From the NCBI GenBank assembly GCA_943737045.1, contig CALSFV010000263.1, forward strand, positions 580,001 through 644,000: a stretch of 64,000 nt of DNA, given 5' to 3'. The stretch is from Parapristionchus giblindavisi. Taxonomy: Eukaryota; Nematoda; Chromadorea; Rhabditida; Diplogasteridae. Numbering within the stretch: the stretch's first letter is position 1; the number at the start of each line of letters is the position of its first letter. Made by a program: the position numbers and the translations under genes. This document shows positions 24,013-33,838 of this stretch, piece by piece. The notes under the pieces were generated by a model. The model did no database searches and was not told the DNA's origin. It worked only from the letters and a program-made list of their open reading frames with translations.

Positions 24013-25183
24013 CCTGATAATAGCAATAGCAATATACTTATGCATTTTCACGTGAGCTTGTGCCGTCTTTTACATGCATAGCAACGACATGTAAGCACAC
24101 TAAAATCAGAAACTCGGAATTTGCGGAATTTGTAATTTTCTTAATAGCTTTTGCCCATATCAGTTGATAAATATATCTATACATGATAATATGTAAATGG
24201 GTATATAATATAATATATGAATAATTTAGCTAAAAAGCTCATTTTCTAATACCCTGGTGTGCACATTAAAATTGGGATTGGGAATTCTGTAACCGCAAGA
24301 TCAAGAGATCGCGAAACTATAGTCAGAAGAGTGAGACCGTGAAATAGCGTATTCTGGATGCCGTAGTCGTGAAACCGTGCCCGGAAAATGGCATGCTTTG
24401 GATACCGTAGTCTTGGAAAGTCAACGGGGATAGTATCACGTTTACAAAGATAAGTTGATCGAAAACTGGGTAGATTAAGGTTACTGTAAATGTTATTTAA
24501 GAACACAGTAATCCGTAACCATCTAAGTCTACCGTATGCCGTATGCTTGCAGCCTAATCTGATCTGCCTGGACGGTCCATCGAAAGCAGCAGCGGCTCCT
24601 GTCAAGAAGAGCCCAGCGAGCACGATAAACGCTTTCGAGGTACGGTAATTGTTATTTATTGATTGGCCGTTAGATGACTATTGATCGTCATTGCGATCTG
24701 TAAAACTGGATTATCGATTTATTATGCGGTATTAAAATCTTGGAAAAGTAGACGGAAAAGAGAAAAGTATTGATATTTTTTTATTGTAAACATAGATGGA
24801 AAAGTAGCATAGCATCGTAATTGACAAAACTTTACTATAAAGTCCTTTTGCGGATTGTTGGATTACTACTTTTCCAAATACTTTTACAATCACACAATTA
24901 ACACTACTTTTCAAGTTTCCATCTTCTTTTCCAAGCTTTTAAATGGAGAGTGACCACACTCAATGGCCTCTTCATTGCGTACACTATTTCTTTCTTCTCT
25001 AGTAATGAGAGAGCAGTGTGCTTCGAAGAGACCATTGAGAGAGGTTCCGCTCCCTTCAACACCACATTACCGTGTATTTTGTAGGCCTCAGTTGGACGCT
25101 CTGCGACAGGCTCCACCGCGGCTCCAGCTAAGAAGGAGACGAAGGGATGGGATGATGACGCATGGGATCTACTCAACGATTAA
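12578..25183 (+). CDS. ARFGAP1: ARFGAP1: GTPase-activating protein for Arf1, 15 exons
   Basis: Complete gene, 451 aa. Exons: 12578-12637, 13066-13175, 13765-13822, 15404-15517, 16031-16146, 16693-16812, 20045-20141, 20472-20573, 21360-21484, 22176-22307, 22812-22846, 23132-23181, 23631-23681, 24553-24639, 25085-25183. The start [15 protein letters not shown] is the family's usual N-terminus. The C4 zinc finger is C22, C25, C42, C45; W32 and the arginine finger R50 are present. The core continues with [18 protein letters not shown] and [18 protein letters not shown]. Residues about 193-259 ([20 protein letters not shown], then [18 protein letters not shown]) match the ALPS curvature-sensing region. 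The C-terminus [11 protein letters not shown] has the Wx4W pattern used by ArfGAP1 to bind delta-COP. The protein drives GTP hydrolysis on Arf1 at Golgi COPI coats. The exon 10 donor is GTCAGT, chosen by phase. Exons 5-15 are partly repeated downstream. Confidence 0.93.
12679..12787. mobile_element. Tourist-like MITE, TGCATCG tips (copy c), ARFGAP1 intron 1
   Basis: The tips TGCATCGTTACATTT and AAATGTAACGATGCA are flanked by TTA on both sides (12676-12678, 12788-12790). It sits 41 bp after the exon 1 donor. Same family as 3443-3556 and 3911-4004. Confidence 0.8.
14093..14993. mobile_element. 0.9-kb inverted-repeat element, ATGGTCCATGG tips, intron 3
   Basis: The left end CAGACATGGTCCATGGTTAT and the right end ATAACCATGGGCCATGTCTG are inverted copies. 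Subterminal GCGGGTGG motifs occur on both sides. Shorter relatives are at 15193-15381 and 45723-45956. No transposase. Open frames inside (for example around 14603-14879) look like chance. Confidence 0.7.
15193..15381. mobile_element. Short relative of the ATGGTC element, intron 3
   Basis: It begins CAGTGATGGTATATCAATAT and ends GATAGCCAGAGATCATG. The interior has the family's CGGGTGGGCACCCAT-like stretch. It lies 22 bp before the exon 4 acceptor. Confidence 0.6.
17151..17967. mobile_element. 0.8-kb element with CATAGGTCGA tips, intron 6
   Basis: The left end GGCCATTCATAGGTCGAATA and the right end TTTTCGACCTATGCGGCC are inverted. AATGCGGTCAGG motifs sit inside both ends. A 0.14-kb deletion derivative is at 35207-35347. 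No protein recognised. Confidence 0.6.
18196..18610. repeat. Tandem repeat of about 185 bp, 2.2 units, intron 6
   Basis: GTAGCCCCTATTCTTTATCG recurs at about 18196 (as GCAGCCCC), 18377 and 18569. The second landmark AGCAAACTGGGTCC and ACATGTGCGCTCCATTGA repeat with the same spacing. The third unit is truncated. It ends in a GGTGAGG hairpin at about 18602-18671. Confidence 0.75.
18791..19709. mobile_element. 919-bp foldback element, TTAACACGGGTCTC tips, intron 6
   Basis: Arms of about 360 bp are near-identical inverted copies around a spacer that contains TAACTTGGA tandem repeats (about 19146-19185). Both tips end in TTAA, which could be a TTAA target site (piggyBac/Kolobok style) or part of the TIR. 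No transposase is present. Confidence 0.75.
20875..21156. mobile_element. 282-bp inverted-repeat insertion, ARFGAP1 intron 8 (copy 1 only)
   Basis: The element carries GTGTTAATTTTC and GAAAATTAACGC at its ends and an inner inverted pair GAGACTTGAAACTT / AAGTTTCAAGTCTC. TAATGT flanks both sides (20869-20874, 21157-21162). The paralogous intron of copy 2 (about 34500-34530) lacks it, which gives an empty site. Confidence 0.7.
21276..21350. repeat. ATT microsatellite, intron 8 of ARFGAP1
   Basis: About 70 bp of TAA/TTA units before the exon 9 acceptor. The equivalent arrays in copies 2 and 3 are at 34630-34705 and 43511-44061. Confidence 0.85.
21515..21602. mobile_element. 88-bp MITE with 9-bp target duplication, intron 9
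   Basis: The tips contain CAGAACACCGG and CCGGTGTTCTG. ATTAATCCC is duplicated exactly on both sides (21506-21514 and 21603-21611). Copy 2 has the unoccupied site near 34853. A 9-bp duplication suggests a Mutator-like element; the family is otherwise not recognised. Confidence 0.75.
21653..21763. repeat. Hairpin MITE, CTCTCCGCTCTGGC family, intron 9
   Basis: Full-length member: GCACAC-type left tip, AGCTCTCTCGTGGACAAAGA centre, TGCCAGAGCAGAG right arm and AGCTCTGGTGTGC right tip. Confidence 0.75.
23709..23826. repeat. Hairpin MITE, AAAGGGA..CTCTTCATTGCG family (a), intron 13
   Basis: The left arm TAAAGGGA..GACCTCTTCATTGCG and right arm GAAGAGACC..TCCTTTAA pair. Other members are at 24938-25058 (intron 14) and 55986-56108, and possibly a decayed one near 7500-7640. 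Confidence 0.65.
24938..25058. repeat. Hairpin MITE, CTCTTCATTGCG family (b), intron 14
   Basis: ACTCAATGGCCTCTTCATTG pairs with GAAGAGACCATTGAGAG. It lies 26 bp before the exon 15 acceptor. Copies 2 and 3 lack it there, so it arrived after the duplication. Confidence 0.65.
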
Positions 25184-25671
25184 GAATATTGATTTATTGA
25201 TTGAATTATCGATTCGATTGATTTCCCTATATACACTTTTCGATCTAGATACGATATCTAGTGTGTAAATTTCCGTAACCCACCGTAACCTTCCCATCTA
25301 CAGTACTCTAAACAACCGTTCTGCTCTAACCGCCGGTTTGTGCTTTGTATCATGGTAGATTTATTTAGTGGCAATTATTTTGGGGCTTTGGGAGTCGTAT
25401 TGTCTGTTTCCCGTTTTTGCTTGATCGCACCGTCTCAGTCATCTTCTGGCTTGTCTATGTAGATTTTGTTCTACCGTAATCCCCATTACCGTAACCTTCC
25501 CAGCCCCGACTACCGAATCATGATATACCCGACCCAACTCAGTCTACCGTAACCCTCCTCCCCTGTCCAAATCTATCGTAACCTAGTTTCCCAATCTCTT
25601 ATCATTCTTACCCCCCGGTGTGCATGTTTGTGTGAATTAATTATTATTATTATTGGAATAATGTGTTTGTT

Positions 25672-25778
25672 GTGCTCTGTTCAAAAATCACGAAAAGAAA
25701 AGAAAAGGAGGCGAGAGAGTGTGTAAAACGTGGAGAGTCTTCTCTGATTTTTCTTTTCTTTTTGCGACTTCTGAACAC
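25672..25778. repeat. Hairpin MITE, TGTTCAAAA..CGAAAAG family, ARFGAP1 3' UTR
   Basis: TGTTCAAAAATCACGAAAAG pairs with CTTTTTGCGACTTCTGAACA around GCGAGAGAGTGTGTAAAACG. Positional equivalents lie at about 38633-38738 and 48325-48431, so this copy predates the gene duplication. Independent members occur near 62155-62273 and 1415-1490. Confidence 0.7.
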
Positions 25779-26391
25779 CACTCTAGCGCGCGTGTGTGTA
25801 TCCGTTTGTCAAAACTTGAAGCTTTCTCATTCATCCGTTTGTCCGTCACAAATGTGCTCTTCCTTTCACCTTTTTCGTATTCTTTGTCTTCTTCTCTTTC
25901 GTTTGGCTAGTCCATCAAATCCATAATGATCCTTTCACTATCACATTATCTTCTATTCTATTCTCCATTCTTGTCTTACGCAACGAATATGATTATCGAT
26001 TTATGCCATTATCGATTAGTTGATTGTATCTATCGATCAGTTATCAGAGAAGTATGATATTGATTTTGGACGTGATTATTGATTGATTTTTTCCTTATAT
26101 CGATTTATAGATCTTTTCTGTACTTTGTATTGATTGCCAATTCGTGCTTCTAGCTTCTCCGCACCCTCTCTCATATCTCTTCTATTTCTATGAGCTGGCA
26201 CATTTTCTGTCAAAATATCGATTGATTGGCTCGATTGATTATATCGATCGATTCAGTTTGTGATCACTTACAGTATTCCATCTTGCACCTTTTTCATTCG
26301 ATTTCTCCTGAACTATCTTTCATTCACACCTTTTTTAGTAAATATTTAGAGAGAATATATTACAACATAATTTATCCGTTTTATTGTACAG

Positions 26392-26397
26392 AATAAA
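26392..26397 (+). other. Poly(A) signal of ARFGAP1 (copy 1)
   Basis: AATAAA in the context GTACAGAATAAAGAGTG, about 1.2 kb after the stop codon. The context is preserved in copy 2 (39507-39512) and copy 3 (50090-50095), which supports its use and places the duplication's 3' edge beyond it. Confidence 0.6.
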
Positions 26398-26399
26398 GA

Positions 26400-27200
26400 G
26401 TGATTTTGTTAAAAAATCTTTATTTTAAAAAATGTAAAAAATAAGAAAATCTACTTTAGAAAATCTTCATGACATAATAAAATTGAAATGTTTGATTTTG
26501 GAGCTTATTGTAAATGCACACCCCAGGCAAACAGAAAAAATGTTTTTAAATCAGAAAATTTAAAAAAAATATTATTTTTCGAAATAGTTTCAAGGAAAAA
26601 TTAAAATACATTTAGTGCTTCATTTATGAGTTGTTTTTTTCTTCAAAATATCGACTCAGCAAAATTGAGAAAGCCCATGATTCCATGGGCGCTCGTTCGG
26701 TTTTCCTCCAGCAGAACTACAAGCTAACAATAAATAGACAACTGAAGCATCGGCTATCATCGTGTCGTTTCCATTGTGTTGCATGTCTTTTTGTTGTTTT
26801 TCATTGGCTGCTCGCAGCGAAAAATGTATGCGAAATGGGATTTGTAACCAATTAATAAAAAACAATGTGAAAATAAGGAAAACCAAAAATTTTATGAAAT
26901 TTTCTGTTTTTTTTCTTTTTTGGAAAACAGCCTTTTGAAAAGTTTCTTTTTTTCTGATTTCAGAAAAAAAATTCTGGCCCAGCTCTTGACCAACCTAACT
27001 ACACACAGAAGAAGTGCTGAAGTCGATAAGATATGAAAATAATGTATGAACACGGAAAAAATTGCTCAAACCACACCCCAACTGTACTCCACAGTATACA
27101 GGACCTGTGGCGTGTTGTCTTTGGCACTTGTTGTGTTGTTTTTAACAAATTTTACTTCAGCTGCAGTTTCAATTTACACTTTTTTTCCTATCCTTCTTTT
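26400..27200. other. Junction between ARFGAP1 copies 1 and 2
   Basis: AT-rich sequence after the poly(A) site with no recognisable gene. From about 27210 the sequence resembles ARFGAP1 intron 4 (compare 15560-15640 and 40060-40350), marking where copy 2 begins. Confidence 0.55.
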
Positions 27201-27515
27201 TTTCTTAGGGAGACTGGCTATAAGGAAATGTTGAAGCGTGTTGATTAACGATCTGGCCTGCAGATGCTCTGACTAGACTATTTCCATATGTTTTCCTTTT
27301 ATTTCAAGTCCTTGCCGGTAACTTCAACATTGCTGTGCATGTATGCGTGGAGATGATGAGGGGACGTTGAAACGCGAATCGTTCTGGTGGCACAGTGAGA
27401 GTTTTTTTTTTTACATCGATGGGATTTTTCGCTCCTCCTTTTGTCGCAGGGTAGACTTTTCAAGACTGCAATTCAACTATTGACAAAACTCCTCATAATC
27501 AGGTGCTCGCGGAGT

Positions 27516-27531
27516 CGGGGGGGGGGGGGGG
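27516..27531. repeat. G homopolymer at the exon 5* break
   Basis: A run of 16 G at the junction between the broken exon and the Tc1-like tip. Exact length in an assembly is unreliable. Similar C/G runs occur at 5343-5355, 5431-5440 and 14186-14195. Confidence 0.9.
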
Positions 27532-28114
27532 TGGGGTCAAAAGTCATGGGACACTTTTTCATTAGTTTATAACTTTTGAACCAGTGGCCGTATGCACAGT
27601 CGTGTTTTCCTGGAAAACGCGTTTTCCAGGAAAATGCAGTTTTCCCGTATGCTTAGTCAAATTCGTTTTACGGAAAACGCGTTTTCCTTGCGGAAAACGT
27701 TTTCCACCTATGGGAGGTGGAAAATAGATTTGGAAAATCATTTTCTACTTTCTTTTTTTTTGCTTTTTTCCTTTATATCTTTTTTTAAATGATTTTTTTC
27801 TGAATTGTTTTTTTGTAAGATGGATGACATCAAGTGCTCACTGATGTGGAAAATCTATTAACAATAATAATAGCCAAGGAAGGCCCCTGCTTCTGGCGCA
27901 GAAACTTAGAATCGTACTTAAATACCTAGCATGCATTAACATACACTTTATTCACTTTATTTATTTTGGAAGCTTGCGGAGACTAATCCTTTTGCTACAG
28001 GAAATTCAACTACAGATCATAATGCATCTTCCAATACTCATCGTCTAAGTCCCACCAACATTGTCGACGAAGACGTGTGATCGTAACTAAATTGGATGAA
28101 TCGAATCTCACACC

Positions 28115-28340
28115 CTGTCTAAGCACTCCACCCCTCGGGGCACCCTGCCTTTAGTTACCCCGCGGGGCACCCTGTTCCTCACCCCGCTGGGCACCCTGTC
28201 TAAATAATCCGCCTCGCGGGGCACCCTGTCTTTAGCCACCACGCGGGGCACCCTGCCTTTTTCAGAGACTGAACAAGCTGCCCCGCAGGGTTCCCGTCAG
28301 AGTGCCCCGCGGGGCAAGTGACAGGGTGCCCCGCGGGAAA
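28115..28340. repeat. GC-rich repeat, CCCCGCGGGGCACCCTGTC units
   Basis: At least five direct copies of CGCGGGGCACCCTG at about 40-bp spacing, followed by copies in the opposite orientation (CAGGGTGCCCCGCGGG). GC content is far above the surroundings. The centre CCCCGCGGGG is itself palindromic. Confidence 0.8.
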
Positions 28341-28362
28341 AAATTTCCAGAGTACTCTCAAG

Positions 28363-28470
28363 TGATTCAAGAGCGAATAGTCTTCCGGCACGATAATGCG
28401 TACATGGCGAAGGCCGTCAAGAAGGAGCTGATACGTTGCTCGTCCAAGAGGCCTGTTCGACAAGTCTGTC
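28363..28470 (+). pseudogene. Mariner transposase fragment (HDN..VKKELI segment)
   Basis: VFRHDNAYMAKAVKKELI matches the second catalytic-Asp block of mariner transposases (HDNA-x-x-H, then A-x-x-V-K-x-x-L). It is isolated, about 2 kb upstream of the rest of the transposase, and this is the block missing from the main remnant. Confidence 0.6.
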
Positions 28471-29050
28471 TTAGTTTATACATTATTTCTCACACATACA
28501 ATTTCAGTCAGTCACTGATTTCACCATTATGATTTCCTGTCCCCAAATGCATATGCGCAACCCATATTGTAGCGTCATGACTTGTGATCATTGGTCACTA
28601 CCTATTCAAGGTTTCAAGTCAGTTAGTCAAGTTTTCTAGTAATGGCGAAATCAAGTCGCCTGCGACCCGACATTTTCAAGTGCACAAGAACAGAGTGTCA
28701 CCGTTCATTGGCTCGGTCTTCAAGAGTCGGTTGTATGCGATACCGGTATCAGGTACCAAGATCTTGGTACTTACACGTGTCGTCCGTGCAGAGGTAGACC
28801 TATCTCAGATTCAACCGTTACGAACCAAATGCGTATTTGAAAGATTGTGTTTTGAAACCACAAGCAGACCATCTGGTGACTCGATTTCTCGAACACGGAC
28901 GTTCGCCGTGTCCCCAAGTCTTAGCTGACTGTTCTCCCTTAAGTGCTGTAAACTGTACGAACAAAATGAGCGACAGATCAAGCTCAGCAGAGAGCGATAC
29001 CCTCAAGTGCAGCGACGAGAATATCTTACCTTCGAAGGCAACCTGAATAC

Positions 29051-29573
29051 CAGGGCTGTGCGAAAAAAAATTTCGAAATATTTCGAAAACGAAATTTTTC
29101 GAAATTAAATGTCGAAAATCTCGAAAAATCTCGAAAAAAAAACGAAAAAAGTTGTACAAAAATTTCTAAATGGTTTTTCTTTTGATTTCTCGCGACTTCC
29201 TTGGATTACACCAGTCCCCGTTACTATATCAAGCGAAACAGTACTATCTAAAGTGTCTTTTTGAGAGAGTTTGGATTAATCTATGATAGTTGAGTTAGAC
29301 GACCTATCCCCAAGAGAATTTTCCAGACAAAATATGACAATTACAGTGTCAGAAAATGATTAAATTATTAAAAACGTTGCCTGGAATACAACTAAAGAAC
29401 TTTCAAATAGCACCGAATCGATAAAATAATCAATTTTGAGTGTTATTTTCTGATCTCATTTTTTTCGATTTTTCGAGAAAAAGTCGAAAAATTTTTCGTC
29501 GAAAAAATTGTTTGAAAAAAGTCGAAATATCGAAAAATTCGAAAAATCGAAAAACGAAAAATGCACAGCCCTG
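29051..29573. mobile_element. 523-bp hAT-like MITE with 8-bp target duplication
   Basis: The termini CAGGGCTGTGC and GCACAGCCCTG are perfect inverted copies. CTGAATAC is duplicated exactly on both sides (29043-29050, 29574-29581). CAGGG-type tips and an 8-bp duplication are the hallmark of hAT. The interior is low-complexity (TTTCGAAAAA-like) with no transposase. Confidence 0.85.
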
Positions 29574-30397
29574 CTGAATACCGATAACAACACAATCATT
29601 GCCTCTGATCCTGAAGAAACCTACAAGAGAACTGGAACCATGGGTCATATTAGTCACCCACACTACGCCAAGGTTTTAGCTGCTGCTTGCCAACTGGAAA
29701 GACCCAACTCGTTTTGGTCACTCGATGAGTCAAGATAAAAAAAGGAGAGTTACATCAAGTACATCCGGGAAGAAGCGCTTCTACTCCGATCCCATCCCAC
29801 TTCGGTCAGAACCACTAGACCTTTCGGCAAGATTCTGTCGCCAATCATATCATAAAGCGGACCCAATCCGCAATTTTAGTTTGCCAATAATTTGGTCGAA
29901 GTTGAGTCTAAAATTTGGCTACAAAACAAGCCCAACTTAAAAAGTTGGGTCAATAATGTTGTGGTTGGTCCTTAATTTGTTGCGAAGTGGGGTCAATAAT
30001 CTGGTCGTTGGCCACAAATTTCATCAAAAGTTGTTCCAATATTTTTGACCCATTTTGAACCAAATTTAGGGCCAACCACCAAATTATTGGGTCCAACTTA
30101 AAAGTAGCCAACAATACTTTTTAGCTTGTATTAGGTAAACTCATAAGTAACGCTCGTTTTTTTCTTCTCAACTTCAATCGCTTTGTTATTGCACTATTGT
30201 TATTGCCAGCCTCCGTTCTGTTTACACTAGAGAGGGCAGCGAGAATGCCGCACAATTTCGTTCGCAACAGTATTCACACTTGCAGCGTTATTCTATCTCT
30301 CTTCCTCCCACGTTCGAAACTCCTCGACATCCAACATCGTATAACAGTTGTGAATCCCTCATATCTCACGCACGTAACAACGTTGAGAATGTGAATC

Positions 30398-31320
30398 ATG
30401 AAATTCGAGAAACAGGACTTCTCCCTCGAAAATGAAGAACAACTCGGTCGCCCTATGGAGGTGGATCTCGATCGATTGCTCCAAGAGCTAGAGGCTGATC
30501 CGTATCCCGATACCAGTGATATTGCAATGGCACTTGGTGTCAGCCAGAGCACGTTTACACTCTCAGAAAGAAGTGAAAATTGAGAAGACGGATACCGTAT
30601 GCCTTAGCCGATTACAAGCACGACAAGGATAGCCGAGAATACATGGCAACAACTCTTCTCGCTCTGCTTCGCCGGATTGATTGGCTGAACAACGTCACCG
30701 AAGATGAAAAGTGGGTTCTCGACGATAACGATGAGCGCAGGGGACAGTGGGTTGGTGAGCACGAACAGCCAGCAGATGTCCCCAAACCCGATTTTCACCG
30801 CTAAAGGAGATGTTGTGCATCTGGTATTCGGTACGGGGAGTCGAGTACTGGGGGAACTAATTCCCGAGGGTGCAACTATCACCGCATAGGTCTACACTCT
30901 CCAGCTGCGGAAGCTAAGACTTTGCCTCGAACAATCACGCGGGATGGACACTCGGATCTAATTCCAACGTAACAACGCTCGACTAGCTGGTTATGGCTGA
31001 ACTCCTCCTCCACCCTTTGTGCTCAACAAACCTTGCTCCCTCTGATTATCACCTTTGCTGAGCGCTCCATCACTTCTTCAACGGGCAGAGCTTCAAAGAC
31101 CGAACCACTATCCAGACCGTACTCCACACCTATTTCCGGAAATAGCCCCAGTCCTTCTATCACGACTAGATCCATAAACTGCCGGGTAAATAGAATACCA
31201 TTGGAAGTCAGAGTGGAATTTTGCAAGAAAAGAGACAGATAAAAAATGTGGAATGTCCAATAGTGGAACTAAATTCAGGATACTTGTAGGAAATGAGTTT
31301 ATTAAACACTTGGTTCAAAA
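30398..31320 (+). pseudogene. Mariner-family transposase, decayed
   Basis: Recognisable blocks in order on the plus strand: an HTH region (GRPMEVDLDRLLQELEADP, then DIAMALGVSQSTF), TEDEKWVLDDN with the first catalytic Asp, HLVFGTGSRVLGELIPEGAT like the family's VWWDxxGVIxxELLPxGxTI, VYTLQLRKLRLCLEQ after an in-frame stop, then APSDYHL with the third Asp and HHFFNGQSFKDRTTIQTVL. Stops and frameshifts separate the blocks, and the HDN block is missing here. Dead copy of a DD34D mariner. Confidence 0.75.
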
Positions 31321-32512
31321 TCCGATCAAAATTGATATGAAATACTGTGTTATTGACCCGTAATTGTCCATAGCGAAAGAAGTTAGGTTCCGTGCACTTT
31401 GACTTCCAAAGGTTTTATTGGCAAAGTCGTAATTGAAGTGCTGTAATCTCGCCACTTAGTAGATGTGTTAGGTAGATCTTTAGGCACGTCATGGCAACTT
31501 TTTTGGATTTTTAGAAAAACCGACTGGGAAATACCGTAAGTCCAAAAATGGTTTGGATTTTTTTCGAATTTTCTCTTCAAGAGCCGGAAACCTTCCGAAG
31601 TTGACATGGTGCTGCCCCATGACTATGCGATAATACGTGTTGAATCGGAGAGCTGTAGCTCAACTACGGACTGAGTTATGGCATTTTTACGAAATTTTAA
31701 TGGGTCAGGCGAAATTAGCTAATTCCTCGGAGCGGTATGCAACCAACGTGATTAATGGCTTAAAATGTTCACTGATAGTTGTTCGTTCCTCACAAAAAAA
31801 TTGGACTCACAGAAAAATCTACCTGACAATAAACCTATTTTTACGATCACACCTCGGCATTTCAAGAATGATGAAATCATTTCATCACCGTGGGTAATAA
31901 CCGATACCTTCATAATTTTCTCCAATGTTCATACTATATAATAAAATAAAACCGAGGCCGATCCGCCAAGTACGTAAAAAGTTATAAAAATTCTAATTTT
32001 GCGTCCATACTTTTGCACGGTACTGTATATTCATTCCACCTCATTTCTTCCTTGATCTCTCCATGAAATTTTCTTGTTTTAAATTCTTCGTAGTTTTCAA
32101 AAACAAACAAACAAAGAGTTGCTAATATCGTGTGTACTCATGATTCGACAGAGATGAGGCATTCGCGCGCTTCGGTACTGCCTTCTGCTCTATGTTTGAT
32201 AAATTTGTTATCAATTTGTTCCGATGAAAAAAGAATTGCCGAAAAAAAGGTGAGGAAAACACAAAACCTAAAAATTTAAAAATTTGTTCCGAGGAAAATG
32301 CCTCCGTTATCCGGAAAACAGAACTAGTTTTCCGTAAAATGTATTCCGGAAAATGCGAACAACTGTGCATACGGATAACGTATTTTACGGGAAAACGCGT
32401 TTTCCATGGAATTCATTTTACTTGGAAAACGCAGTTTTCCCGGGAAAACATTTTACTGGAAAATTAGTTTTCCAGTAAAATATTTTCCGCTTGACTGTGC
32501 ATATGGCCACAG

Positions 32513-33838
32513 GAAAGCAATCAAGCTCATCTTTTGAGACAATGTACAGAATTTATCAAGGAATAATATCATGATGTGTTTGTGTAATTAAATTAGTTCA
32601 CTGATGCGTAGCGATGACGCTACCGAAGTACACTTTTTTTGAAAATTCCCATTTCTTTAGTGAAAAGCCCTGTCCTTCAGGAACACTGTGAGAGTGGAGA
32701 CCCCCACTAGGGCTGTACAGTCAAACAATCCGGAATGGATCCGACTCCGATTTCAAGCTGTAGCAGGGTCGCAACTTTGACCCCCAAAATTTATAGCTCA
32801 GCTTCTAGATGTGCTAACGATCCGTTCTAAGCGCCAAAATGATGCTAATGATTAGCGATGTTTATTCCCATATTATGGTAGTCATAGCTCTTCGTTCGCC
32901 CTCAGGGCATGAAAATCAATTTTTTCGAAAGGACTGATTTTGAGACCCTACCGTTCAGAGGGCTTGTCTTCTAAAATTATGGTTCCTCCGCAGGTAGCTT
33001 TGCGATGTATCATATATGTGTTTCCCTTATTTTGGTTAAGTTCCGATTCCTTTCAGACCCGCAGCAAACTTTATGCTGAGGTCTACTCGGTGCGCGCTCT
33101 TGCGCTTTCTTTGTTACTGCTCTCGCCCCTGGCCCTCTATTGATGAAATCTCTTAGTTTCAAAGTACCAATGCATGTTAGAGATGTTCACAAAAGTTTTT
33201 GCACTATTTCTTAACTTTGATCTTTGATCTTTGTATTTTGATCTTTACTCGCTATAACCGAGTAGACCTCAGCAGAGCGTTTGCTGCGGGTCTGAAAGGA
33301 ATCGGAACTTAACCAAAATAAGGGAAATACATATATGATACATTACAAAGCTGCTTGCACAGGAACCATAATTTTAGAAGACCCGCCCTCTGAACGGTAG
33401 GGTCTCAAAATTGGTACTCCCCAAAATAATTTATTTTATGCCCTGAGGGCAAATGGCGAGCCATGACTACCGTAATCTGGGCTTAAACATTACTCGCCAC
33501 TAGCATCATTTCAGCACTTAGAACTGGTCGTTATCACATCTAGAAGCAGAGTTATAAATTTTGGAGGTCAAAGTTGCAACCCTGCCACAGCTTGAAATTG
33601 GAGTCGGAGTCATTCCGGATTGTTTGAATGTACAGCCCTAGTGGGGGTCTCCACTCTCACAGTGTTCCTGAAGAACAGGGCTTTTCATTAAAGAAATGGG
33701 AATTTTCAAAAAAAGTGTACTTCGGTTGCGTCATCACTACGCATCAGTGAACTAATTTAATTACACCAACACATCATGGTGTTATTCCTTGATAAATTCT
33801 GTACATTGTCTCAAAAGATGAGCTTGATTGCTTTCCTG
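32513..33838. repeat. Long inverted repeat (arms about 600 bp) of the foldback element
   Basis: Left arm 32513 to about 33120 and right arm about 33235-33838 are close inverted copies; for example GGGGGTCTCCACTCTCACAG pairs with its complement. The loop contains TTTGATCTTTG repeats. A loose fragment of the same arm (GAGACAATGTACAGAGTTTA) recurs at about 50465-50525. Confidence 0.75.

Larger units (their letters stand above)
27590..32512. mobile_element. 4.9-kb nested element with GGCCGTATGCACAGTC tips
   Basis: GTGGCCGTATGCACAGTC at the left and GACTGTGCATATGGCCAC at the right are inverted tips. The subterminal zones are dense in GGAAAACGCGTTTTCC motifs. The tip matches the small MITEs at 11497-11634 and 40186-40337, which may be its deletion derivatives. 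Inside lie the GC-rich repeat, a hAT-type insert and mariner remnants, each listed separately. The stretches 28570-29040 and 29580-30200 hold short frames that I do not recognise. Confidence 0.6.
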
